Source: Anaerolineae bacterium (GTDB lineage: Bacteria; Chloroflexota; Anaerolineae; 4572-78; J111). From it: a DNA stretch of 64,000 nt. The notes beneath the pieces are model-generated. The model was given only the letters and a program-made list of their open reading frames with translations, was not told the DNA's origin and ran no database searches. Within the stretch, counting starts at the first letter, position 1. Each line of letters opens with the position of its first letter. The position numbers and the translations under genes were made by a program. Below, piece by piece: positions 18,490 to 26,551 of this stretch. The stretch lies in contig JAJVIM010000020.1 of the NCBI GenBank assembly GCA_022071955.1, positions 292,831-356,830 of the forward strand, in the 5' to 3' direction.

Positions 18490-19296
18490 TCATTCATACT
18501 GTCGCTGAAAGGTGAGCCGGTAATTTACGGGCTGGCCGGCCGGTAGCCCAAGGCCGTTGACCACATCGCTGCGGGCGCCGGTAACGTAAATAGTGTAATT
18601 GTCCGGGCCTTGCGCGCCGTACATAGGAAAATTGAGAGCGTATTCTGGCCAGGGTTTGTTTTCGGTGTGGCCGACCGCCTGCCCGGTGTTCCAGGCCTGG
18701 ATGACCGGCTGGCCCAAAATGCGCTGGCCGTTTTCATCGAGCACTTCAACATAAATGTGGTGCAGCCCGTTTGATTGAGCCTCGTCCTCGTACTCAATCC
18801 TGATCAACCGGAAAATGGGCTGGCCGCTGGCCGACTGGCCCCGGTTAACCCACACTCCCAACCCGTCCAGGCGAGAGTCCCAATCCAGGGGCGGTTCCGC
18901 TGCTGGCTCGGGCGTGGGCGGGCGCGGCGGCGGAGGAGGTGGTGCTGGCAGCGTGGCATAGGGCAGCGTGTATTCAACGCCGTCAACCAAAACCAGGGCT
19001 GTTTCAGTATCGTTGTATTTGATAATAGATACGTTTTTGGCCCCGGTGATGGGCGGCGGCGGGGGCGGCGCGGGGACTGCGGCCGGAACCACCGTATAAT
19101 CTGTGGCGGGCGGCGCGGTGGGCATCGGCGTGGGGGTGGGTTCCGGGGTGGGGGTTGGCCACGGTGTGGGCGTAACGGCGACAACCGGCTCCGGGCCGGT
19201 GAAAAATTGAATTTCACCGGGGGCAAGCTGCACCCCGCACGCGGCGGTGGTCAGTGTGATTGAAAATAATAAAATAACCAGTTTGAACCGATTCAT
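18490..19296 (-). CDS. Lipoprotein with TPTP stalk and Pro-rich linkers
   Basis: 268-residue predicted lipoprotein of unknown function. The signal segment LVILLFSITLTTAAC ends in a lipobox Cys. It is followed by a stalk PTPWPTPTPEPTPTP, a small beta-type segment around VSIIKYNDTETALVLVDG between two poly-Pro runs, and a C-terminal domain of about 120 residues (HIYVEVLDENGQRILG) that reads like an Ig-like or carboxypeptidase-regulatory fold. Its C-terminal domain resembles in layout that of the membrane protein at 58185-59279. It is the first gene of the minus-strand set with the REC-TadZ protein, whose coding begins about 70 bases after its stop. Confidence 0.75.
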   Translation of the reverse strand: MNRFKLVILLFSITLTTAACGVQLAPGEIQFFTGPEPVVAVTPTPWPTPTPEPTPTPMPTAPPATDYTVVPAAVPAPPPPPPITGAKNVSIIKYNDTETALVLVDGVEYTLPYATLPAPPPPPPRPPTPEPAAEPPLDWDSRLDGLGVWVNRGQSASGQPIFRLIRIEYEDEAQSNGLHHIYVEVLDENGQRILGQPVIQAWNTGQAVGHTENKPWPEYALNFPMYGAQGPDNYTIYVTGARSDVVNGLGLPAGQPVNYRLTFQRQYE

Positions 19297-19482
19297 GGGC
19301 TGCAATTTTATTGGCATTCAGTCTCAGATACATTTTCGACCTTTTACCGGCAAACTTGAGTCCCGGCCCTTCTTTTACGTGAATTTTATGACAATGTTAC
19401 AGAGAGTTTACATACAATTAGTTAGAGACGTGTTACAATCATACTCAATAGGGCGGTGTGTTAAGCCCACGGAGGCAAGCTA

Positions 19483-19746
19483 ATGCTTACATTAATTGAT
19501 ACGTCCCAATCCGCAGCCTGTAGTTGCAGCCGAAAATGCCAGCCTGCGCCGCCGGAAAACAATCTGGTTGTTGTCTGCGCCTGGTGCAACAGCCTCAGAG
19601 ACAGCAGCGGCCGCTGGGTTAAGGTAGATAATATGCCCCGGCTGGTTTCGGAAAACAGCGTTACTCATACTATTTGCGGTTCCTGCAAAAGCGAATTTAC
19701 CCGCCAACTCGGTGGAATGCTGGCTCCGCAGCCGGCGCTTGGATAG
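19483..19746 (+). CDS. Small stand-alone CxxC/CxxC (zinc-ribbon-like) protein
   Basis: 87 residues with a good GGAGG ribosome site. The centre, VVVCAWCNSLRDSSGRWVKV, followed about 20 residues later by HTICGSCKSEF, matches the CxWC...CxxC cassette that I know as a C-terminal tail of PAS-containing histidine kinases and related sensors (forms like ICAWCKKIRDxxGYW...HGICPxC). Here it exists alone, with an extra Cys-rich N-terminus (CSCSRKC). Metal binding is inferred from four spaced cysteines. It lies just before a hybrid kinase on the same strand, with a terminator between. Confidence 0.75.
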   Translation: MLTLIDTSQSAACSCSRKCQPAPPENNLVVVCAWCNSLRDSSGRWVKVDNMPRLVSENSVTHTICGSCKSEFTRQLGGMLAPQPALG

Positions 19747-19802
19747 CCTTGCCTCTGTTTTTAATGTTACTAACCTGTTTCATTTTTTTCTCCTCTCATA
19801 TG

Positions 19803-19838
19803 TGCGGCGGTTGAATATTCAACCGCCGCATTATTTTT
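19803..19838 (+). terminator. Perfect palindromic terminator
   Basis: A 28-base perfect palindrome, TGCGGCGGTTGAAT and its mirror half, followed by ATTATTTTTGT. It ends the small CxxC gene transcript and isolates the RNA candidate and kinase downstream. Confidence 0.8.
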
Positions 19839-19907
19839 GTCCGGTCTTTACCTGTTTTTTATGCAGAAATGGGCTGTTTGTGCCGATAATCTATTTAATA
19901 ACGGAAA

Positions 19908-19988
19908 AAATGTGCGTTGTTGACCGCTGGGTGGGTTGCCGGAAGCCGAAGGTTCGACTCCGTCGGTGGCGGTCAACAGCGCATATTT
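19908..19988 (+). ncRNA. Candidate structured RNA / leader of the hybrid kinase
   Basis: Bases 19908-19927 and 19969-19988 form a 20-bp stem with two G-U pairs and no mismatch. The 41-base loop contains GGTTCGACTCC, a T-loop-like sequence identical to that in the tRNA-Leu of this window, flanked by CCGA/TCGG. It is not a tRNA: no acceptor stem pairs around the T-arm. It does not match any riboswitch I recognise. It lies 137 bases before the kinase start, in a 378-base gap otherwise without genes. It could be a cis-regulatory leader, a small RNA or a mobile repeat. Confidence 0.5.
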
Positions 19989-20124
19989 CAACCCCATTTC
20001 TGATTGATAACGTTCTATGGCGGTTCACGAAAAATTTTCACGGTATATTTATGGCCGCGGGCGGCAATACTGCCGATAACATGGAGAATATGTATTTGTC
20101 TGTACAACTCAACAGGAGATTAGC

Positions 20125-22797
20125 ATGTTGAGTCAAACCACTTTAAAAAATAATGGACGGCAGCGGGTAGAAAAAAGAGAAAGCTGGAAAATTCTGCTGG
20201 TTGATGACGATCAGCACAACCACAGAATGATCCGGCTTTTTCTTAGAAAATTTACTTTTGAGGGACTCCCGCTTGAGTTTGTGTCGGCCTACTCCGGGGC
20301 CGAAGCCAAAACCTTGATCCAGCAGCACCCCGATACGGCTCTGATTTTTTTGGATATGGTGATGGAAGAGCTTGACTCTGGCCTGCGGGTGGCGGATTTT
20401 ATTAGAAACGACCTTGGCAACACGCTGGTGCGCATTGTTATGCTCACCGGCCAGTCGCAATATCGCACCGAAGAGGACGTTATTACCGGGTATGACATCA
20501 ACGATTACCGGCTCAAAACCGAGTTTTCCCGGCAAAAACTTACCACCACGGTACTTACCTCGCTGCGTTCCTACCGTGATCTGATCACCACCGAAACCAG
20601 CCGGCACGAACTGGCCGAGCTGTCAACTCGTCTGGCGGCGCGTTCTGCGGAACTTGAGCTGTTAAACCATCAGCTTAAAATTGAAATTACCCGCCGCGAA
20701 AAAGCGGAACAGGCTTTATCCCACCAATCCACCAAAAATGAAATCGATCTGAGCGCGGCCACCATTTTGGTTGTTGACGATGATGCTATTAGCCGCAAAA
20801 TGTTACAAACTGCCCTGTCACACAACGGCTATCAGGTGAGCACCGCGGCCAACGGCGAAGTTGCCCTGCAACAAGCTTTTGCGCAGCCGCCCAACCTGAT
20901 TCTTTTGGATATTATGATGCCTAATATGGATGGCTTTGCCGTGTGCGAGCGCCTGAAAGCCAGGCCGGATACCCGAGACATCCCCATTATTTTTGTCAGC
21001 GCCTCAGACTCGGTGCAGAGCAAAATCAGGGCGTTTGCCGCCGGCGGGGTGGATTTTGTGACCAAGCCCACCTCGATGGAAGAGTTGCTGGTGCGGGTTA
21101 GTACTCATCTGATGCTGCGCGCCGCCCAAAAACATTTGCAGCAAAATAACGAAGCCCTGCAAGCCGAAATTGCCCGCCGCAAGCAGGCCCAGCAGGAATT
21201 GGAAGAACAGCGCAACCTGCTGCGCAGTGTTATGGATGCAATTCCTGACGCGATTTTTGTGAAAGATACCGAGAGCCGGTTTGTTATCAACAACGTTGCT
21301 CATTTGCATAATTTAGGTGTTACCTCGCAATCAGAAGTGGTGGGGAAAACGGATTTTGATATTTTTCCGCCGGAACTGGCCAGCGCTTACTTCAGCGATG
21401 AACAGGCTGTGGTTAAATCTGGCCAGCCGCTGCTAAACCGCGAAGAGCCGTACACCGACCCCATTACCCAAACCAAACACTGGTTATCTACCACAAAAGT
21501 GGCGCTGACCAACAGCAGCGGGCAGATTATTGGGCTGGTCGGCTCCAGCCGCAACATCACCGAGCAACGGCAGGCCGAGGCCGCGCTGCGGCAGGCCTAC
21601 CGCCAGCAAGACCGGCTGCTCACGGCCATCCCATCGGTATTGATTGGCGTGAACGGCGACAATATTGTTACTCATTGGAACACACCTGCCGAAACAGTGT
21701 TTGCCATCACCGGCCAGGCCGTTGTATCTCGGCCGTTGGCCGATTGCGGCGTGCAATGGCAGTGGAACAGAATAAACCCGGCGCTGGCACGCTGCCGCGA
21801 AACGGACCAGCCCATCGACCTGCACGATGTGCGCTACAACCGCCCGGATGGCAAAGAGGGTTTTCTCAAAGTAACCATCACGCCGTTTGATGATCACACT
21901 TCGCTGCTGCTTTTGGCCCAGGAAATTACCCAACGCAAAGTGCTGGAGGGCCAGTTGGCGCAGGCTCAAAAACTGGAAGCTGTGGGTCAATTGGCCGCCG
22001 GTATTGCTCACGAAATCAACACGCCAACGCAGTACATTGGCAACAATGTGAGCTTTTTGCAGGCTTCGTTGGGTAGTTTGCAAACGGTTTTTAACCAGTA
22101 CCAACGGTTGATGCAGGCCGGCAAAGAGGGCGTCATTCCACCGGGGTTACTTGCCGAAGTGGAAACACTTACCCGGCAGGTGCGGGCCGATTATTTGCTG
22201 GAAGAACTGCCGCTGGCCGCTCAGGAAGCAATGGACGGCGTGAACAGGGTTACAGAAATTGTTAAAGCCATGAAGGAGTTTTCTCACCCCGGAATTGATA
22301 AAAAAATGGCGATTGACATTAACCAGGCCATTAAGAGTACTATCACCGTAACCCGAAATGAATGGAAATACGTGGCCCAGGTTGAAACCAATCTTGATGC
22401 CAGTTTGCCTCGGGTGCCCTGCCTGCCCGGCGAATTTAATCAGGTTATTTTGAATATCATTGTTAATGCGGCCCACGCCATTGCCGATGCCGGCGGCGCG
22501 CAGCAAAAAGGGACAATTACTATTTCTACCGAGCGCCAGGGGGATTGGGTCGAAATAAAAATTGCCGATACCGGCGCCGGTATTGCCGATGACATTAAAC
22601 CCAGAATCTTTGATCCATTTTTTACCACCAAAGACGTGGGCCGAGGCACAGGCCAGGGGTTGGCCATTGCCCACGCGGTTATTGTTGAAAAGTACCACGG
22701 CTCTATTTCCGTGGAGTCGCAGCCAGGCCAGGGCGCTACGTTTATAATCCGCTTGCCTGTTTATCCCAAAGAAGAAGGTTCGGAGTCCTATGGTTAA
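20125..22797 (+). CDS. REC-REC-PAS-PAS histidine kinase, 890 aa
   Basis: Soluble hybrid kinase with two N-terminal receivers. REC1 (about 20-165) has Asp27/Asp28, Asp77 in LIFLDMVM and an unusual EELDSG insert; its C-terminal Lys motif is not LTKP. REC2 (about 210-330) is canonical (ILVVDDD, LILLDIMMPNMDG, VTKP). Two PAS domains follow (DAIPDAIFVKDTE and the next around 500). HisKA has AAGIAHEINTPTQYIGNN with a long inserted helix before the ATPase, and the ATPase has NIIVNAAHAI, ADTGAGIAD and GTGQGLAIAHAV. A GGAG site lies 6 bases before the ATG. Its end overlaps the next receiver gene by 8 bases, so the two should be a coupled pair. Confidence 0.9.
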   Translation: MLSQTTLKNNGRQRVEKRESWKILLVDDDQHNHRMIRLFLRKFTFEGLPLEFVSAYSGAEAKTLIQQHPDTALIFLDMVMEELDSGLRVADFIRNDLGNTLVRIVMLTGQSQYRTEEDVITGYDINDYRLKTEFSRQKLTTTVLTSLRSYRDLITTETSRHELAELSTRLAARSAELELLNHQLKIEITRREKAEQALSHQSTKNEIDLSAATILVVDDDAISRKMLQTALSHNGYQVSTAANGEVALQQAFAQPPNLILLDIMMPNMDGFAVCERLKARPDTRDIPIIFVSASDSVQSKIRAFAAGGVDFVTKPTSMEELLVRVSTHLMLRAAQKHLQQNNEALQAEIARRKQAQQELEEQRNLLRSVMDAIPDAIFVKDTESRFVINNVAHLHNLGVTSQSEVVGKTDFDIFPPELASAYFSDEQAVVKSGQPLLNREEPYTDPITQTKHWLSTTKVALTNSSGQIIGLVGSSRNITEQRQAEAALRQAYRQQDRLLTAIPSVLIGVNGDNIVTHWNTPAETVFAITGQAVVSRPLADCGVQWQWNRINPALARCRETDQPIDLHDVRYNRPDGKEGFLKVTITPFDDHTSLLLLAQEITQRKVLEGQLAQAQKLEAVGQLAAGIAHEINTPTQYIGNNVSFLQASLGSLQTVFNQYQRLMQAGKEGVIPPGLLAEVETLTRQVRADYLLEELPLAAQEAMDGVNRVTEIVKAMKEFSHPGIDKKMAIDINQAIKSTITVTRNEWKYVAQVETNLDASLPRVPCLPGEFNQVILNIIVNAAHAIADAGGAQQKGTITISTERQGDWVEIKIADTGAGIADDIKPRIFDPFFTTKDVGRGTGQGLAIAHAVIVEKYHGSISVESQPGQGATFIIRLPVYPKEEGSESYG

Positions 22798-23956
22798 CGA
22801 TAACAAAATTTTGCTGGTTGACGACGATGCCTACGTGCTGCACAGTTATCAGCGTATTCTGAAAGATTTATTTGTGCTCGAAACCGCATCCGGCGGCCCC
22901 GAAGGCCTGTCGATCATTGAAACGGCCGGGCCATTTGCCGTGGTTGTAGCAGATATGCGCATGCCAGAAATGGATGGCATTGAATTTTTGACTCGCGTTA
23001 AAGATGTTGCCCCGAATACAGTCCGTATGATGCTCACCGGCAATGCGGACATGCTAACTGCCATCGAAGCGGTTAACAAGGGTAACATTTATAGATTTTT
23101 AACCAAACCGTGTCCTGTTCAGCAATTTATCGAAGCCATGCAGGCCGGCATAAAACAGTATCAGCTTGTTACCGCCGAACGCGAACTGCTGGAAGGGACG
23201 CTCAACGGCAGTATCAAGGTGTTGATCGAGGTGTTGAGCCTGGCCAGCCCCATTGCCTTTGGGCGAGCCAACCGGCTGGCCAAACTGGTTGGCCATATGG
23301 CCGCCCGGCTTAACGTGCCGGACCCGTGGCAGTACAAACTGGCTGCTCTGCTATCGCAAATTGGCTGTATTACGCTGCCGCCGGGGGTGCTGGAAAAAGT
23401 GAACGCGCAAATTCCGCTTGAGCCGGCGGAAAAAAATATGTACGATGTTCACCCCACCGTGGGGCATCAGTTGCTGGCCCACATTCCGCGGCTCAAAATA
23501 ATTTCGCGGATGATCGAGCGGCAGCACCAGCCGGCGGCCCAGCCCGTGTTACCCAAGGATTTAACCTCAGAAGAGGTGCTGGTGCTTTTTGGCGGGCAGT
23601 TGTTGAAAATAGCCCTTGATTTTAACGAACTGCTGATGCATGGGGCTAATTATCACGATGCGCTGGCCGTGTTGAAAAAACGCGCCGATACCTACAACCC
23701 GCATCTGCTGGCGGTGTTGGGCCAGCACGCCGAACCCGCCTTTGAAACGGAGGCGCAAACCAGCGCCGGGCCGCAGGCGTTGCGGGTTCAGGATTTAAAA
23801 ACCGGCTTCATTGTTAAGCAGGATGTTTGGTCTAAAAGTGGCCTGCTGTTGGTGCAGAAAGAGCAGGAAGTAACGCTGCCGGTACTCATGCGGCTGCGCA
23901 ACTTTGCTCAGGGTATCGGCGTAGAAGAGCCAATTTTGGTGCAGCGGCCGGCCTGA
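22790..23956 (+). CDS. Receiver plus degenerate HD (HD-GYP-like) domain
   Basis: 388-residue response regulator. The receiver has LLVDDDAYV, ADMRMPEMDG and LTKP. The second domain follows the HD-GYP fold but has lost catalytic residues: the metal-binding HD of LLHDIGKI-type motifs reads LLSQIGCITLPPGVL, and the later GYP loop is absent (SRMIERQHQPAAQP). Only the His in VHPTVGHQLL remains. Cyclic-di-GMP hydrolysis is therefore unlikely, and a protein-interaction output is more plausible. A C-terminal 80-residue segment (DLKTGFIVKQDVWSKSGLL) resembles tails of related HD response regulators. Translation is coupled to the kinase upstream. Confidence 0.82.
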   Translation: MVNDNKILLVDDDAYVLHSYQRILKDLFVLETASGGPEGLSIIETAGPFAVVVADMRMPEMDGIEFLTRVKDVAPNTVRMMLTGNADMLTAIEAVNKGNIYRFLTKPCPVQQFIEAMQAGIKQYQLVTAERELLEGTLNGSIKVLIEVLSLASPIAFGRANRLAKLVGHMAARLNVPDPWQYKLAALLSQIGCITLPPGVLEKVNAQIPLEPAEKNMYDVHPTVGHQLLAHIPRLKIISRMIERQHQPAAQPVLPKDLTSEEVLVLFGGQLLKIALDFNELLMHGANYHDALAVLKKRADTYNPHLLAVLGQHAEPAFETEAQTSAGPQALRVQDLKTGFIVKQDVWSKSGLLLVQKEQEVTLPVLMRLRNFAQGIGVEEPILVQRPA

Positions 23957-24000
23957 GTTTGCAGCCAACAGCGCAAGATTCGTGTGGCATCGGACGGGGG

Positions 24001-24043
24001 TCACCTGTATAATTTGCAGTAAAGAAACTAAAAACACAGGTGA
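24001..24043 (+). promoter_or_regulatory. Promoter -10 and flanking inverted repeat of the AraC-MGMT gene
   Basis: TCACCTGT (24001-24008) and ACAGGTGA (24036-24043) are perfect inverted half-sites separated by 27 bases. A TATAAT hexamer (24008-24013) touches the left half, and the right half contains the AGGTGA ribosome site for the ATG at 24048. The -35 is weak (GTGGCA-like, about 23984). It could be an operator for the AraC-type product or an RNA hairpin masking the ribosome site. Confidence 0.55.
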
Positions 24044-24047
24044 ACCG

Positions 24048-24902
24048 ATGACAACTCAATCTTTAGATATTTTAATGCAGGATTATCTGCGCGTTGAACA
24101 GGCCATTCACTACCTTGAAGCTAACTTTAAAAACCAGCCCTCGTTAGATGACATTGCCCGACAGCTCAATTTAAGCCCGTACCATTTTCATCGTCTGTTC
24201 AAACGCTGGGCCGGCATTACGCCCAAGCAATTTTTGCAATATTTAACCATCAATTACGCCAAACAACTGCTCACCGAGTCGCAATCGGTGCTGGATGCCA
24301 GCCTGGAAGTAGGGCTGTCTGGCCCCGGCCGGCTGCACGATCTGTTTGTTACCTTTGAGGCCATCTCGCCCGGCGAATACAAAACCAGCGGGGCCGGGCT
24401 GGTGATCAAATACGGGTCTCATCCCACTCCCTTTGGCGAGTGTTTGCTGGCCGTAACCGACCGCGGCGTGTGCGGTCTCTCGTTTGTGCCGCCGCAGCAG
24501 CGCCCGGTAGCCCTGGCCCGGCTGCGGCAAAACTGGCGCCGCTCAACGCTGGTCGCTGATCAGGCGGCTACCGCCGCGCTGGCCCAGACAATTTTTGGCG
24601 GGGTTGGTCACAATGGGCCGCTGCCGCTGTTTGTCAAAGGGACAAATTTTCAGGTAAAAGTGTGGGAAGCGCTCATCAAAATTCCGGCCGGCAGCGCCGC
24701 CAATTACAGCCAAATTGCGGAAGCTATTGGCCGGCCGGCGGCGGCGCGGGCCGCGGCTAACGCTATTGGCCAAAACCCGGTGGCGTATCTCATTCCGTGC
24801 CACCGGGTTATTCAGAAAACAGGGGTTATTGGCGGCTACCAGTGGACTCCGGTCCGCAAAAAAGCCATTTTGGTGTGGGAAGCCGGCCAGCGGGCTGCCT
24901 GA
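24048..24902 (+). CDS. AraC-type HTH fused to O6-methylguanine methyltransferase (Ada-like)
   Basis: 284-residue DNA-repair protein. An N-terminal AraC helix-turn-helix (about 15-110: LDDIARQLNLSPYHFHRLFKRW, partly shown) is fused to a methyltransferase domain (about 120-284). The acceptor cysteine is in PCHRV near residue 250, with the preceding NxxxYxQIAxxIG and AANAIGQNP motifs. It transfers methyl from O6-alkylguanine to itself irreversibly. The N-terminal Cys4 methylphosphotriester domain of E. coli Ada is missing, so it cannot use that switch. The ATG at 24048 follows AGGTG; a start 22 codons earlier would run through the promoter. It is monocistronic by spacing. Confidence 0.92.
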   Translation: MTTQSLDILMQDYLRVEQAIHYLEANFKNQPSLDDIARQLNLSPYHFHRLFKRWAGITPKQFLQYLTINYAKQLLTESQSVLDASLEVGLSGPGRLHDLFVTFEAISPGEYKTSGAGLVIKYGSHPTPFGECLLAVTDRGVCGLSFVPPQQRPVALARLRQNWRRSTLVADQAATAALAQTIFGGVGHNGPLPLFVKGTNFQVKVWEALIKIPAGSAANYSQIAEAIGRPAAARAAANAIGQNPVAYLIPCHRVIQKTGVIGGYQWTPVRKKAILVWEAGQRAA

Positions 24903-24985
24903 CTTTATGTGAAATTTTTGCTTGTGCTTTGTTGCCCGGTGCGGTACAATGACCCTAAATTTGCTCGATAACGGTTGTTTTCCCT

Positions 24986-26551
24986 GTGAGATTTTTTCTG
25001 AGAAACTTCAGCAGTATATTTATTTCGCTTGTTCTGGCAGTTTTGGTGTGGGTAGCCGCCGTCAGAGAGCAAGATCCCTCCCGCGAAGGTGAGTACGCCC
25101 GGCCTATTCCCATCGAGGTGATTCCCCCGGCCGAAGGGTTAACCAACACCGCCCTGTTGCCCGAAGCGGTCCGGCTGCGGCTGTTGGCCCCGGAGAGTAG
25201 TTGGACCACCCTGTCGCCCTCGCAATTTACCGCCACCGCCGATCTGTCGCAGCAACCGGTGGGCGCCCGCGACATCCCGGTCACTGTGACCACCACCGAT
25301 CCCTACGTAAAGGTGGTTGAGCAGTTGCCGTCGGTGGTCAGCATTAATATTGAACCACTGAAAACAATGACGTTGCCGGTAGAAATTGATGTGCTCGACA
25401 GCCCGCCGCTGGGCTACATCAACCGCACGCCCACCGCCAACCCATCCGAGGTGGCCATTACCGGGCCGGTGTCGCAGGTAGATCAGGTGGTTGAGGCGCT
25501 AACCGAGGTGTTTATCCGCAATTCAAAAGAAACGGTGCGGGCTTCGCGGGAAGTTGAAGCCCGTGATGGCGAAGGCCGGTTGGTGCGCGGCGTTACGGTT
25601 AACCCGCTGCTGGTAGCCATTATTGTGCCCATCGAGCAGCGTTTTGGTTACAAGGATGTCTCGGTGCGGGTTAATCTTGATGGCCAGGTTGCTCCCGGCT
25701 ACCGGGTGAGTAACATTCGCGTAGACCCCCCAACGCTCACCGTGGTGGGCAACCCCAAAGGGCTGGCGCAGATCGCCGGGCTGGTGGAAACCGCGCCGGT
25801 CAACCTGGACCGGGCCACCAAAAGTATTGTGCGCACGGTGCCGCTCAATCTGCCCGATGGCGTGACCACCGTTGTTTCCGAGCAGGAAAAAAATGGCCCC
25901 GAGGGGGTGCAGGTGACGGTTGAAATTACGCCCATCGAAGATGGAATTAATTTGCAGCGGCCCATCACCCAACAAGGGATTGACCCCGATTACTGGTGGC
26001 AGGCCGCCCCGGACGAAGTGAGCGTTTTTTTGTCTGGCCCGCTCACCCAACTCCAAAGCCTGCGCGCCAGCGATGTTGAGGTGCTGGTTGATCTGTTTAA
26101 CCTTGAGCCGGGGGTGCACATTTTGCAGCCTACCGTTTTTAAACCCGATGGGCTGCGGCTGGACGCGATTGTGCCCGATACCATTGAAATTACCATTGGC
26201 CGGGCAGTGACGCGCCCGGTGCAGCAGACCGGCCTCAATAGCCGCTACACCTGGCGGGTATCGCCCAATAATATCAACGTCCGTTTGTCAGGCGACGCGA
26301 ATCGACTAAAATTGCTTCAGCCGCGAGAAGTTGAGGCTCAACTGAATCTCGATGGCTTGCAGCCGGGAGCTTACCCGCTGCAACCAACTATTATTGTGCC
26401 CGATGGCTTGAATGTGGCTTCGCTTCTGCCCGAAACCGTGACCGTGACCATCGATCTGAAACCCGAGCTGCGCGGCACGGCCTCGCTAACGCCAACGGTT
26501 AGCCCGGCCAGCGCCACACCGCCAGCCAAAAAGGATGTTGTTCAACCGTGA
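24986..26551 (+). CDS. YbbR-repeat (CdaR-like) membrane-anchored protein
   Basis: 521 residues: an N-terminal anchor (FSSIFISLVLAVLVWVAAV) and about five extracytoplasmic YbbR repeats, each with a P(V)xV...G...GY.v..i...P..V.v.Gp pattern (YINRTPTANPSEVAITGP, YRVSNIRVDPPTLTVVGN). YbbR/CdaR regulates the diadenylate cyclase CdaA, normally encoded just upstream. No cdaA occurs in this window; the neighbour is the MGMT gene. The GTG start has no strong ribosome site. The C-terminus is a short Thr/Pro tail. Its stop overlaps the GTG of der by 4 bases (GTGA), so the two are coupled. Confidence 0.85.
   Translation: MRFFLRNFSSIFISLVLAVLVWVAAVREQDPSREGEYARPIPIEVIPPAEGLTNTALLPEAVRLRLLAPESSWTTLSPSQFTATADLSQQPVGARDIPVTVTTTDPYVKVVEQLPSVVSINIEPLKTMTLPVEIDVLDSPPLGYINRTPTANPSEVAITGPVSQVDQVVEALTEVFIRNSKETVRASREVEARDGEGRLVRGVTVNPLLVAIIVPIEQRFGYKDVSVRVNLDGQVAPGYRVSNIRVDPPTLTVVGNPKGLAQIAGLVETAPVNLDRATKSIVRTVPLNLPDGVTTVVSEQEKNGPEGVQVTVEITPIEDGINLQRPITQQGIDPDYWWQAAPDEVSVFLSGPLTQLQSLRASDVEVLVDLFNLEPGVHILQPTVFKPDGLRLDAIVPDTIEITIGRAVTRPVQQTGLNSRYTWRVSPNNINVRLSGDANRLKLLQPREVEAQLNLDGLQPGAYPLQPTIIVPDGLNVASLLPETVTVTIDLKPELRGTASLTPTVSPASATPPAKKDVVQP

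Noticed and set aside
19921..19980. Possible tRNA because of GGTTCGACTCC
   Set aside because: The T-arm has a mismatch, no 7-bp acceptor stem can form around it, and there are no D or anticodon arms.
22790..23956. Active cyclic-di-GMP phosphodiesterase
   Set aside because: The HD pair and GYP motif are both absent, so only the fold is supported.
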